Shown here in pieces: positions 1 through 7,663 of a stretch of DNA of 64,000 nt. This DNA is from Microcella daejeonensis. Lineage in GTDB: Bacteria; Actinomycetota; Actinomycetes; Actinomycetales; Microbacteriaceae. The notes beneath the pieces were generated by a model. It was given only the letters and a program-made list of their open reading frames with translations. It searched no databases and was not told the DNA's origin. The stretch is taken from NCBI RefSeq assembly GCF_026625045.1, contig NZ_CP113089.1:2542001-2606000 (forward strand), in the 5' to 3' direction. Each line of letters opens with the position of its first letter. Within the stretch, counting starts at the first letter, position 1. Position numbers and translations under genes: made by a program.

Positions 1-1131
1 GGTCGCGCCCTCGCCGACGGCGTCGTGCGCCCGGTGCTGTTCATGTCGTACGCGGGCAAGGTGCGCTGGCGCACCACCACGGGCGACGAGATGGAGGCGA
101 GCCTCGGCCAGGGCGACACGCAGGAGGTCACCTCGCAGGCCTGGCGCACCGCCCTCGACCCCGAGGGGCAGTGGATGCCCGGGGTGCTGCGCGCGGCCGA
201 TCGACGACTCACGGAGGTGCGCCACGCCATCCCCGACGCGGGCGGCCTCGTCATCGCCACCGACCAGACCGCCGCCCGGGCCTACGCCCAGCTGCTGCGC
301 GCCATCACGGGCGAGATGCCGACGGTCGTGCTCTCGGACGAGCTCGGCGCGAGCGAGCGCATCCAGGAGTACGCCGACGGCGACAGCCGCTGGCTCGTGG
401 CCGTGCGGATGGTCTCCGAGGGCGTCGACGTTCCGCGGCTCGCCGTGGGCGTCTACGCCACCAGCTCCTCGACCCCGCTGTTCTTCGCGCAGGCGATCGG
501 CCGCTTCGTGCGGGCGCGGCGACGGGGCGAGACGGCCTCGATCTTCATCCCCAGCGTTCCGCCCATCCTGGGTCTCGCGAACGAGCTCGAGCGCGAGCGC
601 GATCACGCCCTCGACCGCGAGGGCGCCGGCGAGCTGCTGGCCGACGACCTGCTGCACGCCGCCGAGACCCCCGACAGCGCCAGCGACGCCCTCACCGAGA
701 CCTACACCTTCAAGGCGCTGGAATCGGAGGCGCAATTCGACAAGGTGCTCTACGAGGGCGTCGAGTTCGGCCAGCAGGCCGAGGTCGGCAGTCTCGAGGA
801 GCTCGACTTCCTCGGCCTGCCGGGCATCCTCGAGCCCGACCAGGTGCACGAGCTGCTGCGCTCGCGCTACCAGCGGCAGATGCGCCGGGTGGCCGAGCGT
901 CCGCCCTCGGACCAGCAGCCCGCCGTTCCGCTCTACCGCTCGCTCAAGGAGCAGCGGACTCTGCTCAACAGCCTCGTCGGCCTGCGGGCGAAGCTCACAG
1001 GGCAGCCGCACGGGCACGTCCACGCCGAGCTGCGCCGCCTCTGCGGCGGACCCGCCGTGGGCCACGCGAGCATCGCGCAGCTGCAGTCCCGCATCGACTT
1101 CCTGCGCAAGCAGATGGCGCAGGGCGGCTGA
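1..1131 (+). CDS. Superfamily II DEAD/DEAH-type helicase, C-terminal part (5' end outside window)
   Basis: The frame is already open at base 1 and gives 376 codons before TGA, so the lobe with the Walker A and DExx boxes lies outside the window. Visible is the second RecA-like lobe: a motif IV-like stretch LVIATDQTAA near base 250, motif V SEGVDVPRL at 415-441 and motif VI QAIGRFVRARRRG at about 490-528, whose arginines contact ATP. About 190 residues of charged, family-specific C-terminus follow. It should be an ATP-driven cytoplasmic nucleic-acid translocase; the substrate cannot be told from this half. RadD/XPB-like actinobacterial helicases have a similar motif V/VI. The next gene starts 50 bp downstream and appears to have its own promoter. 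Confidence 0.85.
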   Translation, partial: GRALADGVVRPVLFMSYAGKVRWRTTTGDEMEASLGQGDTQEVTSQAWRTALDPEGQWMPGVLRAADRRLTEVRHAIPDAGGLVIATDQTAARAYAQLLRAITGEMPTVVLSDELGASERIQEYADGDSRWLVAVRMVSEGVDVPRLAVGVYATSSSTPLFFAQAIGRFVRARRRGETASIFIPSVPPILGLANELERERDHALDREGAGELLADDLLHAAETPDSASDALTETYTFKALESEAQFDKVLYEGVEFGQQAEVGSLEELDFLGLPGILEPDQVHELLRSRYQRQMRRVAERPPSDQQPAVPLYRSLKEQRTLLNSLVGLRAKLTGQPHGHVHAELRRLCGGPAVGHASIAQLQSRIDFLRKQMAQGG

Positions 1132-1169
1132 CGCCGGCGCGAGGATCTCGCCGACCGCACCGGGCGCGG

Positions 1170-1175
1170 CAGGAT
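1170..1175 (+). promoter_or_regulatory. -10 hexamer, leaderless arrangement
   Basis: CAGGAT lies exactly six bases before the ATG at 1182, matching the [TC]AnnnT-N6-start pattern repeated across this window. The transcript probably begins at the start codon. Confidence 0.45.
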
Positions 1176-1181
1176 GGGCGC

Positions 1182-2234
1182 ATGCGCGACACCCCCTACC
1201 TCGTCGTCGACGTCGAGCTGCTCGAGCAGAACCTCACCGACATGGCCGCGCACGCGCGCCGGCTGGGCGTCGCCCTGCGCCCGCACGCGAAGACGCACAA
1301 ATCGCCCGAGATCGCCCGGCGTCAGCTCGCGCACGGCGCCGTCGGCCTCACCGTGGCCACCGTCGGCGAGGCCGAGGTCTTCGCCGCGCACGGCGTGGAC
1401 GACCTCTTCATCGCCTACCCGGTCTGGGCCGTCGGGCCCCGGGCCTCGCGTCTGCGCGCCCTCGCCGAGCGCGCGCGGGTGCGGGTCGGCGTCGACTCGG
1501 TCGAGGGCGTGCGCCTGCTCGCCGCGAGCGGGGCGGCCGTGACGGTCGCCATCGAGATCGACAGCGGGCACGCGCGCAGCGGGGTCGCTCCGGCCGAGGC
1601 GGCGGGGCTGGCGCGGGCGGCGCTCGACGCCGGGCTCGGCGTGGACGGGGTGTTCACGTTCCCCGGGCACTCCTACGCTCCCGACCGCAGGGCGGCCGCG
1701 GCCGCCGACGAGGAGCGGGCGCTGCGCACCGCGCGCGACGGGATGCTCGCGCAGGGCATCCCGTGCCCCGTCGTCAGCGGGGGCTCGACGCCGAGCGTCG
1801 AGCACGCGACGCCCGGCGTGCTCACCGAGCTGCGCCCGGGCGTCTACCCGCTGCTCGACGCCCAGCAGTGGGAGCTCGGCTCCGCCGAGCCGGGCCGCAT
1901 CGCCCTGACCGCCCGCGCCACGGTCGTGAGCGCGCGCGGCCACCGGGTCATCGTCGACGCGGGCAATAAGGTTCTCGGCGCCGACCGGCTCGCCTTCGCC
2001 ACCGGATTCGGGCGGCTGCCGGCCCACCCCGAGGCGCGCGTCGTCGCGCTATCGGAGCACCACGCGACGATCGAGTTCCCCGCCGGAACGGATCTGCCGG
2101 GCCTCGGCGACCGGCTCTCCCTCGCGCCGAACCACGTCTGCTCGGCCGTCAACCTCGCCGAGCTGCTCGTCGCCGTGCACTCGGAGGGGCGCGAGGAGGA
2201 GTGGCCGGTGGCGGCCCGCGGGGCGAACACCTAG
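1182..2234 (+). CDS. D-threonine aldolase / D-serine dehydratase-like PLP enzyme
   Basis: A 350-residue fold-type III PLP enzyme of the alanine-racemase-like DSD1/D-threonine aldolase family. The N-terminal TIM barrel begins TPYLVVDVELLEQN, and the PLP-binding lysine is Lys37 in RPHAKTHK. The C-terminal beta domain carries NHVCSAVN (His318, Cys320), the H-x-C metal site that in chicken D-serine dehydratase binds zinc next to PLP. It probably cleaves or dehydrates a D-beta-hydroxy amino acid; D-serine and D-threonine type substrates cannot be separated by reading. The ATG at 1182 is chosen because it begins the conserved N-terminus and sits six bases after a -10 hexamer. It stands alone, with a convergent DUF1206 gene downstream. 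Confidence 0.85.
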   Translation: MRDTPYLVVDVELLEQNLTDMAAHARRLGVALRPHAKTHKSPEIARRQLAHGAVGLTVATVGEAEVFAAHGVDDLFIAYPVWAVGPRASRLRALAERARVRVGVDSVEGVRLLAASGAAVTVAIEIDSGHARSGVAPAEAAGLARAALDAGLGVDGVFTFPGHSYAPDRRAAAAADEERALRTARDGMLAQGIPCPVVSGGSTPSVEHATPGVLTELRPGVYPLLDAQQWELGSAEPGRIALTARATVVSARGHRVIVDAGNKVLGADRLAFATGFGRLPAHPEARVVALSEHHATIEFPAGTDLPGLGDRLSLAPNHVCSAVNLAELLVAVHSEGREEEWPVAARGANT

Positions 2235-2269
2235 AAGCCGCGGGTCAGGCGCCGGTCGGCGCAGCCGGC

Positions 2270-3148
2270 CTATATACGCGAGAGGCGGGCGCGGGCGAAG
2301 CCGTAGAGCCCGTAGACGATGAGCCCGGCGCCGATGATCCCGAGGATGATCGGCCCGAGGAACACCTCGCGCACGGCCGAGAACGCCCCGTCGAGCCCGG
2401 TGAGACCGTCGGCGTCGGCCTGGAGCGTCTCGACGATGATGAGGCCGGCGAGCAGCAGGAAGGCGATCCCTCGGGCGACGTAGCCGATGAGGCCGGCGAT
2501 GCGCACGGCGCGGCCGCGACGGGGAGGCAGCGGGCGCAGCTCCCACGAGAACCGGCGCAGCAGGCCCTTGACGACGAAGTAGCCGCCCGCGACGGCGATG
2601 CCCGCGCCGACCAGCACGAGCACGACGGTGCCGGTCGCGGTACCGAGGAGGTCGGCGCTCAGACGGCGCGCCACGCCGCCCGACTGCAGCTCGCCGCCGA
2701 GCAGCAGGATGAGGGGGAGCGTCGCGATGCCGAGGTACATGAGGCCCTGAGCGGCGCTGGACACCGCCGAGGTGGGGCGGCGCATGGGGCCCTGGTTGAG
2801 CAGGGCGTCGGCGATCATCCAGACCCCCAGGCCCGCGAGCGAGATCGTGACCGCGGCGAGCAGCACTCCGCCGAGGGGTGGGGATGCGAGGGCGTCGAAG
2901 GCGCCCACCTCGTCGGCGCGGACATCCCGATTGCCCACCGCGAGGGCTATGGCGAGCCCGCCGATGAGGAGGTGGAGCAGCCCGGTGACGGCCCAGCCGG
3001 AGCGGGCAAGGATCGTGAAGACGCGGCTGGAGTGCGCGGCGCGCGCGGTGCCGGCGGATGTCTCGATGGCGGGGTCGAGCGGGGTGTCGGGTCCGAGCGC
3101 CTGCACCGCACGCGCCGCGGGGCGGAGCGGGTGCTCGGGAGCGGCCAT
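2270..3148 (-). CDS. DUF1206 integral membrane protein (copy 2 of tandem pair)
   Basis: A 292-residue membrane protein built of three repeats of a two-helix unit, the DUF1206 architecture. Repeats are marked by GWAVTGLLHLLIGGLAIAL, QGLMYLGIATLPLIL and GYVARGIAFLLLAGLI, each followed by a helix ending in a basic turn. The protein closes with YGLYGFARARLSRI, the usual C-terminal signature. A soluble N-terminus of about 45 residues precedes the first helix. No enzymatic motif is visible and the function of the family is unknown. It lies 58 bp downstream of a paralogue on the same strand, with a hairpin between them. ATG at 3148 is the only start before the repeats with a reasonable N-terminus. 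Confidence 0.85.
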   Translation of the reverse strand: MAAPEHPLRPAARAVQALGPDTPLDPAIETSAGTARAAHSSRVFTILARSGWAVTGLLHLLIGGLAIALAVGNRDVRADEVGAFDALASPPLGGVLLAAVTISLAGLGVWMIADALLNQGPMRRPTSAVSSAAQGLMYLGIATLPLILLLGGELQSGGVARRLSADLLGTATGTVVLVLVGAGIAVAGGYFVVKGLLRRFSWELRPLPPRRGRAVRIAGLIGYVARGIAFLLLAGLIIVETLQADADGLTGLDGAFSAVREVFLGPIILGIIGAGLIVYGLYGFARARLSRI

Positions 3149-3185
3149 CCGTTCAGGTTACTGCGGGCGGTTCGCGGGTCGGGCA

Positions 3186-3206
3186 TCGGCCGGGATCGCC
3201 GGCCGA
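3186..3206 (-). terminator. Hairpin after the upstream DUF1206 gene
   Basis: A perfect 8-bp inverted repeat (TCGGCCGG / CCGGCCGA, 5-base loop) begins directly after the stop codon of the gene at 3207-4052. It has no T-tract, as is common in high-GC actinobacteria. It may attenuate read-through into the second DUF1206 gene. Confidence 0.5.
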
Positions 3207-4052
3207 CTAGAGGGTCGCGAGGCGCGCGCGGGCGAAGCAGTAGATGCCGTAGGCGATGAGCCCGCCGCCGACGATCGCGAGCAGCACCTGACCGAACGGC
3301 AGCGCCGCGATGGCGCGCAGCGCGTCGTCGATGCCGCCGGCCTCGCTCGCGTCGGTGGAGATCGCCGCGGTGGCGAGCAGACCGCCCACCGCCGCGAGCG
3401 CGACGCCCTTGGCCGTGTAGCCGGCGATGCCGAGCGTGGTGACGGCCCGGTCGAGGGGCGATCGCGGCAGGCGGATGTCGTCGAGGAAGCGACGCCGCGC
3501 ACCCTTGACGACGAAGTACCCGCCGATGCCGAGCAGGGCGACGGCGCCGGCGATGAGCACGATGATGCCCCCGGGGGTCTGCAGCAGGAAGGTGCTGACC
3601 TCCTGCACGTCCTCGTCGGATTCGCTCGAGACGCCGAGCAGCACGGTGACGACGGGCACGCAGAGGGCGAGGTAGACGAGTCCTTTGGCGAGGGTGAGGG
3701 CGGTCTTGGCCCAGCGCTCATCCGGCTTCCGTCGTGGTCGGTTCTCGAGGAACGCCTCCAGGCACAGCCAGAGCCCGAGGGCGGCGAGCCCGATGAGCAG
3801 CACGACCAGCACGAGGATGCCGCCGGGGCTCTCGGCGATGCTGCGCAGCGCACCGCCCTGGTCGGCCTCGTCGCCGCCTCCACCGCCGACGATCGCGAGG
3901 GCGAGGGCCCCGATGAGGATGTGCAGGAGCCCGTTGACGGCGAAGCCGCCGCGGGCGGCGGCCCGGAACGCGGGATGCTCGTGCAGGTCCTTGACGGCGT
4001 CCTCCGCGCGGTCGCTCTTGCTCGCGCGGGATGCCCTGCCTCGGTCTGCCAT
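3207..4052 (-). CDS. DUF1206 integral membrane protein (copy 1 of tandem pair)
   Basis: A 281-residue paralogue of its downstream neighbour, with the same three two-helix repeats (GGFAVNGLLHILIGALALAI, KGLVYLALCVPVVTVLL, GYTAKGVALAAVGGLLA) and the ending YGIYCFARARLATL. The N-terminal soluble part is basic (DRGRASRASKSDRAEDAV) and differs from the paralogue, as do the loops, so this is an old duplication rather than a recent one. Function is unknown; localisation is the cytoplasmic membrane. The gene lies 39 bp downstream of dnaE2 on the same strand and could be read from it, although nothing in the sequence links it to DNA repair. Confidence 0.85.
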   Translation of the reverse strand: MADRGRASRASKSDRAEDAVKDLHEHPAFRAAARGGFAVNGLLHILIGALALAIVGGGGGDEADQGGALRSIAESPGGILVLVVLLIGLAALGLWLCLEAFLENRPRRKPDERWAKTALTLAKGLVYLALCVPVVTVLLGVSSESDEDVQEVSTFLLQTPGGIIVLIAGAVALLGIGGYFVVKGARRRFLDDIRLPRSPLDRAVTTLGIAGYTAKGVALAAVGGLLATAAISTDASEAGGIDDALRAIAALPFGQVLLAIVGGGLIAYGIYCFARARLATL

Positions 4053-4091
4053 GGGCTCACGGTACCGCGGAGCCGGCCTGCGGCAGCACGG

Positions 4092-7000
4092 TCATCGGAA
4101 GTCCCTGCTGGCGACCGTCGCGCTCAGCGGCAGCGCCTCGACCCGGTCGGCGACGATGTTGATGACGCCCTCGGGGGAGCGCTCGAGGGTTCCCCGCACG
4201 ATGAGGGCGCGCGCCTCGCGCACGACGCGGCGGTAGCGGCCCCAGAGGCCGACGCTGCAGATGACGTTGACGAGCCCCGTCTCGTCCTCGAGGTTGATGA
4301 AGGTCAGTCCGCTCGCGGTGGCGGGGCGCTGCCGGTGGGTGACCACCCCGGCCACCTCGACCCGGCGACCCGGCTCGGCGGAGCGCAGCTGGCGCGCGCT
4401 GAGCACCCCCCGGCGGCCGAGCGCGGGGCGGGCGTAGCGCACGGGGTGGTCGCCGGGGGCGATGCCCGTGGAGACGAGGTTCGCCACCATCGTCTCGCCG
4501 TCATCGAGGTCGGTGAACAGGGGCGGCTGCACCGCGACCACGCTGCCCGGCAGGTACTCGGGGCGCGCCTGCGCGGCGGCGCCCGCGGCCCAGAGGGCTT
4601 CGCGGCGGGTGAGCCCGAGCACGTCGAAGGCACCCGCGGTGGCGAGGGCCTCGACCTGGGCGGCGGTGAGGCCGGTGCGGTAGACGAGCTCGGTGAGGTC
4701 GCGGTACGGGCCGCCGCGGTCGCGCTCGGCGACGATGCGCTCGGCGGTGGGGCGGCCGATGCCGTTCACCGCTCCGAGGCCGAGCCGCACGGCCAGGTCG
4801 CCGTCGCGGCGGTGCGCGGCGCAGTCCTCGGCGGTGCCGCCGGGGCCCGCGACGTCGAACTCGGGCACGGGCGGCTGCCGACGGTGGAGGCACTGCTCGC
4901 GCCCGGTCGCAGCGGCGCGCCGGGCATCCACCGGGATGGGCGCCCACGCGTCGTCGACCACGAGGTCGACCCGCTCCATGCCGGCCTCGACGCCGGAGCG
5001 CAGGATGCACGGGGTGCGCACCTCGACGCCGTGCCGCTCGGCGTCGGCGGTGAGGCTCGCGGGGGAGTAGAAGCCCATGGGCTGCGCTCGCATCAGCGAG
5101 GCGAGGAAGATGCCGGGGTGGTGCAGCTTGATCCACGAGCTGGCGTAGACGAGCAGCCCGAAGCTGAGCGAGTGGCTCTCGGCGAAGCCGAAGTTGGCGA
5201 AGGCCTGGATGCGCCCGTAGATCTCGTCGGCGAGCTGCCCGGTGATGCCGTTGCCCGCCATGCCGGCGTAGAGGGTCTCTCGCAGCGACTCGATGCGCTC
5301 GAGACCGCGCTTGCTGCCCATGGCGCGGCGCAGCAGGTCGGCGTCGTCGCCCGTGCAGCCGCCGACGGCCATGGCGATCTGCATGAGCTGCTCCTGGAAC
5401 ACGGGCACCCCGAGTGTGCGCTCGAGCGGCTCGACGAGCTTCGGGTGGTCGTAGACGATCGGCTCCTCGCCGAGCTTGCGGCGCACGAAGGGGTGCACGG
5501 CGCCGCCCTGGATGGGCCCGGGGCGCACGAGGGCGATCTGCACGACGAGGTCGTAGAACTTGCGCGGCTGCAGCCGCGGCAGCAGGCCCATCTGCGCCCG
5601 GCTCTCGACCTGGAAGACGCCGATCGAGTCGGCGCGGCAGAGCATGTCGTAGACGGCCTGCTCCTCCTTCGGCAGGGTCGCGAGCTCCCAGTCCTCGTCG
5701 AGGTGCTCGCGCATGAGATCGAAGGCGTACTGCAGGGCGGCGAGCATGCCGAGCCCGAGCAGGTCGAACTTGACGAGGCCCATCCAGGCGCAGTCGTCCT
5801 TGTCCCACTGCAGCACCGTGCGGTTCTCCATGCGGGCGTGCTCGATGGGCACGATCTCGCCGACGGGGCGGTCGGTGAGCACCATGCCGCCCGAGTGGAT
5901 GCCGAGGTGCCGCGGGTAGGTGAGCACCTGCTGGGCGAGGGCGACGACGGGGGCGGGGATGTCGTGGTCGTCGCTCGAGAGCACGGCGCCCCAGCGCTCC
6001 ACCTGCTTCGACCAGGCGTCCTGCTGGCCGGGCGAGTGCCCGAGCGCGCGGGCCATGTCGCGCACGGCGTTCTTCGGCCGGTAGCTGATGACGTTGGCCA
6101 CCTGCGCGGCGTTGCGGCGCCCGTACTTTTCGAAGACGTACTGGATCACCTCCTCGCGCCGGTCGGAGTCGAAGTCGACGTCGATGTCGGGCTCCTCGTC
6201 GCGCAGCGCCGAGAGGAACCGCTCGAAGGGCAGCTTGTAGGCGATCGAGTCGACCGCGGTGATGTCGAGCAGGTAGCAGACGGCGGAGTTCGCGGCCGAG
6301 CCGCGGCCCTGGCAGAGGATGCCGCGGGAGCGCGCGAATTGCACGATGTCGTGCACGATGAGGAAGTAGCCGGGGAAATCCTTCTGCTCGATGACGTCGA
6401 GCTCGCGCCCGATGCGCGCCCGGTCGGCCTCGGTGGCCTCGGGGTAGCGCCGCGGCACCGCCTCCCACACGAGGTGGCGCAGCCAGCTCATGGGGGTGTG
6501 GCCCTCGGGCACCCGCTGACGGGGCAGCGCGGGCTTCGCCTGCCGCAGCGGGAACCCGAGCTGCTGCGCGAGCTCGACGCTGTACTCGACGGCCCCGGGG
6601 TAGCGCGCGAAGCGCTCGGCCATCTCGGCGCCGCTGCGCAGGTGCGCGGTGCCGGCGGGCGGCAGCCAGCCCTCCATCTCGTCGAGGCTGCGCCGGGCGC
6701 GCAGGGCGGCGAAGGCGCTCGCGAGCGGGTGCCGGGCGGGGGAGGCGTAGTGCACCGCGCCCGTCGCGACGATCGGCAGCCCGCGCTCGCGGGCGAGGGC
6801 GGCGAGCACGTCGTTGTGCACGGTGTCGAGGGGGCGGCCGTGGTCGATGAGCTCGACGACGACGGAGTCGGCTCCGAACCGGTCGACGAGGGCGTCGAGC
6901 GCCGCGCCCGCGGCATCGCGCGCCGCCCGCGTCGGCAGCGCGGCATCGCCGAGGGCGGCGCGCACGGCCCCCTTGCGGCATCCGGTGAGGATGACCCACT

Positions 7001-7568
7001 CGCCCCGCCCGCTGTCGGCCAGATCGTCGAGCCGGTACACCGGGCGCCCCTTCTCGCCGCCGGCGAGCTGCCCCTCGGTGAGGGCGGCCGCGAGCCGGTG
7101 GTAGCCCGACTGCCCCCGGGCCAGCACGAGCAGGTGCGTGCCCTCGGGGTCGGCGACGCCCTGCTGCGGGCCGGTGAGGTCGAGGCTCAGCTCGGCGCCG
7201 AAGACGGTCGTGAGCCCGTGCGCCTCGGCCGCCTCGGCGAGCCGCACGACGCCGTAGAGGCCGTCGTGGTCGGTGAGGGCGAGGCCGCTGAGGCCGAGCC
7301 GCGCGGCCTCCTCCAGCAGCTCCTCGGGGCTGGAGGCGCCGTCGAGGAACGAGAACGAGGAGTGCGCGTGCAGCTCGGCGTAGGGCACGAGCTGCTCGGT
7401 GTCGGGCCGCTCGATGGCCGCGGGCCGGTAGGGCGCGCGCTTGCTCGACCAGGCGGGGGAGTCTCCGCCGTCGGCGCCGGGCGGCGGGGCCGTGCCGGGG
7501 CGGGTGCCGTCGCGCAGGGCGCGCTCGAAGTCGCTCCAGGGGATGGGCGGGTTGTGCCAGCCGGCCAT
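4092..7568 (-). CDS. dnaE2: Error-prone DNA polymerase III alpha subunit DnaE2 (ImuC)
   Basis: A 1158-residue C-family polymerase, the catalytic member of the ImuA-ImuB-DnaE2 mutasome that performs damage-induced translesion synthesis. The N-terminal PHP domain starts near residue 63 with YAELHAHSSFSFLDG. The palm has GRGSAANSAVCYLLD and the catalytic acidic motif PDIDVDFDSDRREE near residue 460; the helix-hairpin-helix and OB domains are C-terminal (VEVAGVVTHRQRPATASG near 1075). The length suits DnaE2 rather than the replicative DnaE1, and like other DnaE2 it lacks a long C-terminal tau-binding tail. The start lies one base into the stop of a 31-codon mini-ORF that itself overlaps imuB, so its translation is probably coupled. 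ATG 7568 has only a weak Shine-Dalgarno sequence. Confidence 0.95.
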   Translation of the reverse strand: MAGWHNPPIPWSDFERALRDGTRPGTAPPPGADGGDSPAWSSKRAPYRPAAIERPDTEQLVPYAELHAHSSFSFLDGASSPEELLEEAARLGLSGLALTDHDGLYGVVRLAEAAEAHGLTTVFGAELSLDLTGPQQGVADPEGTHLLVLARGQSGYHRLAAALTEGQLAGGEKGRPVYRLDDLADSGRGEWVILTGCRKGAVRAALGDAALPTRAARDAAGAALDALVDRFGADSVVVELIDHGRPLDTVHNDVLAALARERGLPIVATGAVHYASPARHPLASAFAALRARRSLDEMEGWLPPAGTAHLRSGAEMAERFARYPGAVEYSVELAQQLGFPLRQAKPALPRQRVPEGHTPMSWLRHLVWEAVPRRYPEATEADRARIGRELDVIEQKDFPGYFLIVHDIVQFARSRGILCQGRGSAANSAVCYLLDITAVDSIAYKLPFERFLSALRDEEPDIDVDFDSDRREEVIQYVFEKYGRRNAAQVANVISYRPKNAVRDMARALGHSPGQQDAWSKQVERWGAVLSSDDHDIPAPVVALAQQVLTYPRHLGIHSGGMVLTDRPVGEIVPIEHARMENRTVLQWDKDDCAWMGLVKFDLLGLGMLAALQYAFDLMREHLDEDWELATLPKEEQAVYDMLCRADSIGVFQVESRAQMGLLPRLQPRKFYDLVVQIALVRPGPIQGGAVHPFVRRKLGEEPIVYDHPKLVEPLERTLGVPVFQEQLMQIAMAVGGCTGDDADLLRRAMGSKRGLERIESLRETLYAGMAGNGITGQLADEIYGRIQAFANFGFAESHSLSFGLLVYASSWIKLHHPGIFLASLMRAQPMGFYSPASLTADAERHGVEVRTPCILRSGVEAGMERVDLVVDDAWAPIPVDARRAAATGREQCLHRRQPPVPEFDVAGPGGTAEDCAAHRRDGDLAVRLGLGAVNGIGRPTAERIVAERDRGGPYRDLTELVYRTGLTAAQVEALATAGAFDVLGLTRREALWAAGAAAQARPEYLPGSVVAVQPPLFTDLDDGETMVANLVSTGIAPGDHPVRYARPALGRRGVLSARQLRSAEPGRRVEVAGVVTHRQRPATASGLTFINLEDETGLVNVICSVGLWGRYRRVVREARALIVRGTLERSPEGVINIVADRVEALPLSATVASRDFR

Positions 7569-7663
7569 CAGCGCACCGCCCCGCTGCGGGCGGGCCCGGT
7601 CGCACGCTCGCCGACGCGGCGACCCGTGCCGCTGAGCCCGACGGTGCCCGCGCGCTCAGTCAT
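7568..7663 (-). CDS. Possible 31-residue coupling ORF between imuB and dnaE2
   Basis: A small frame starts with ATG at 7663, overlapping the last codons of imuB by 8 bp (ATGACTGA), and stops at 7568 in the form TGATG, sharing one base with the dnaE2 start. It is preceded by a strong Shine-Dalgarno sequence, GGAGG six bases before the ATG, whereas dnaE2 has a poor one. The predicted peptide is basic and glycine-rich (10 Arg or Lys or more in 31) with no recognisable fold. It may work only as a translational bridge so that ribosomes leaving imuB reach dnaE2. It could also be coincidental. Confidence 0.45.
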   Translation of the reverse strand: MTERAGTVGLSGTGRRVGERATGPARSGAVR

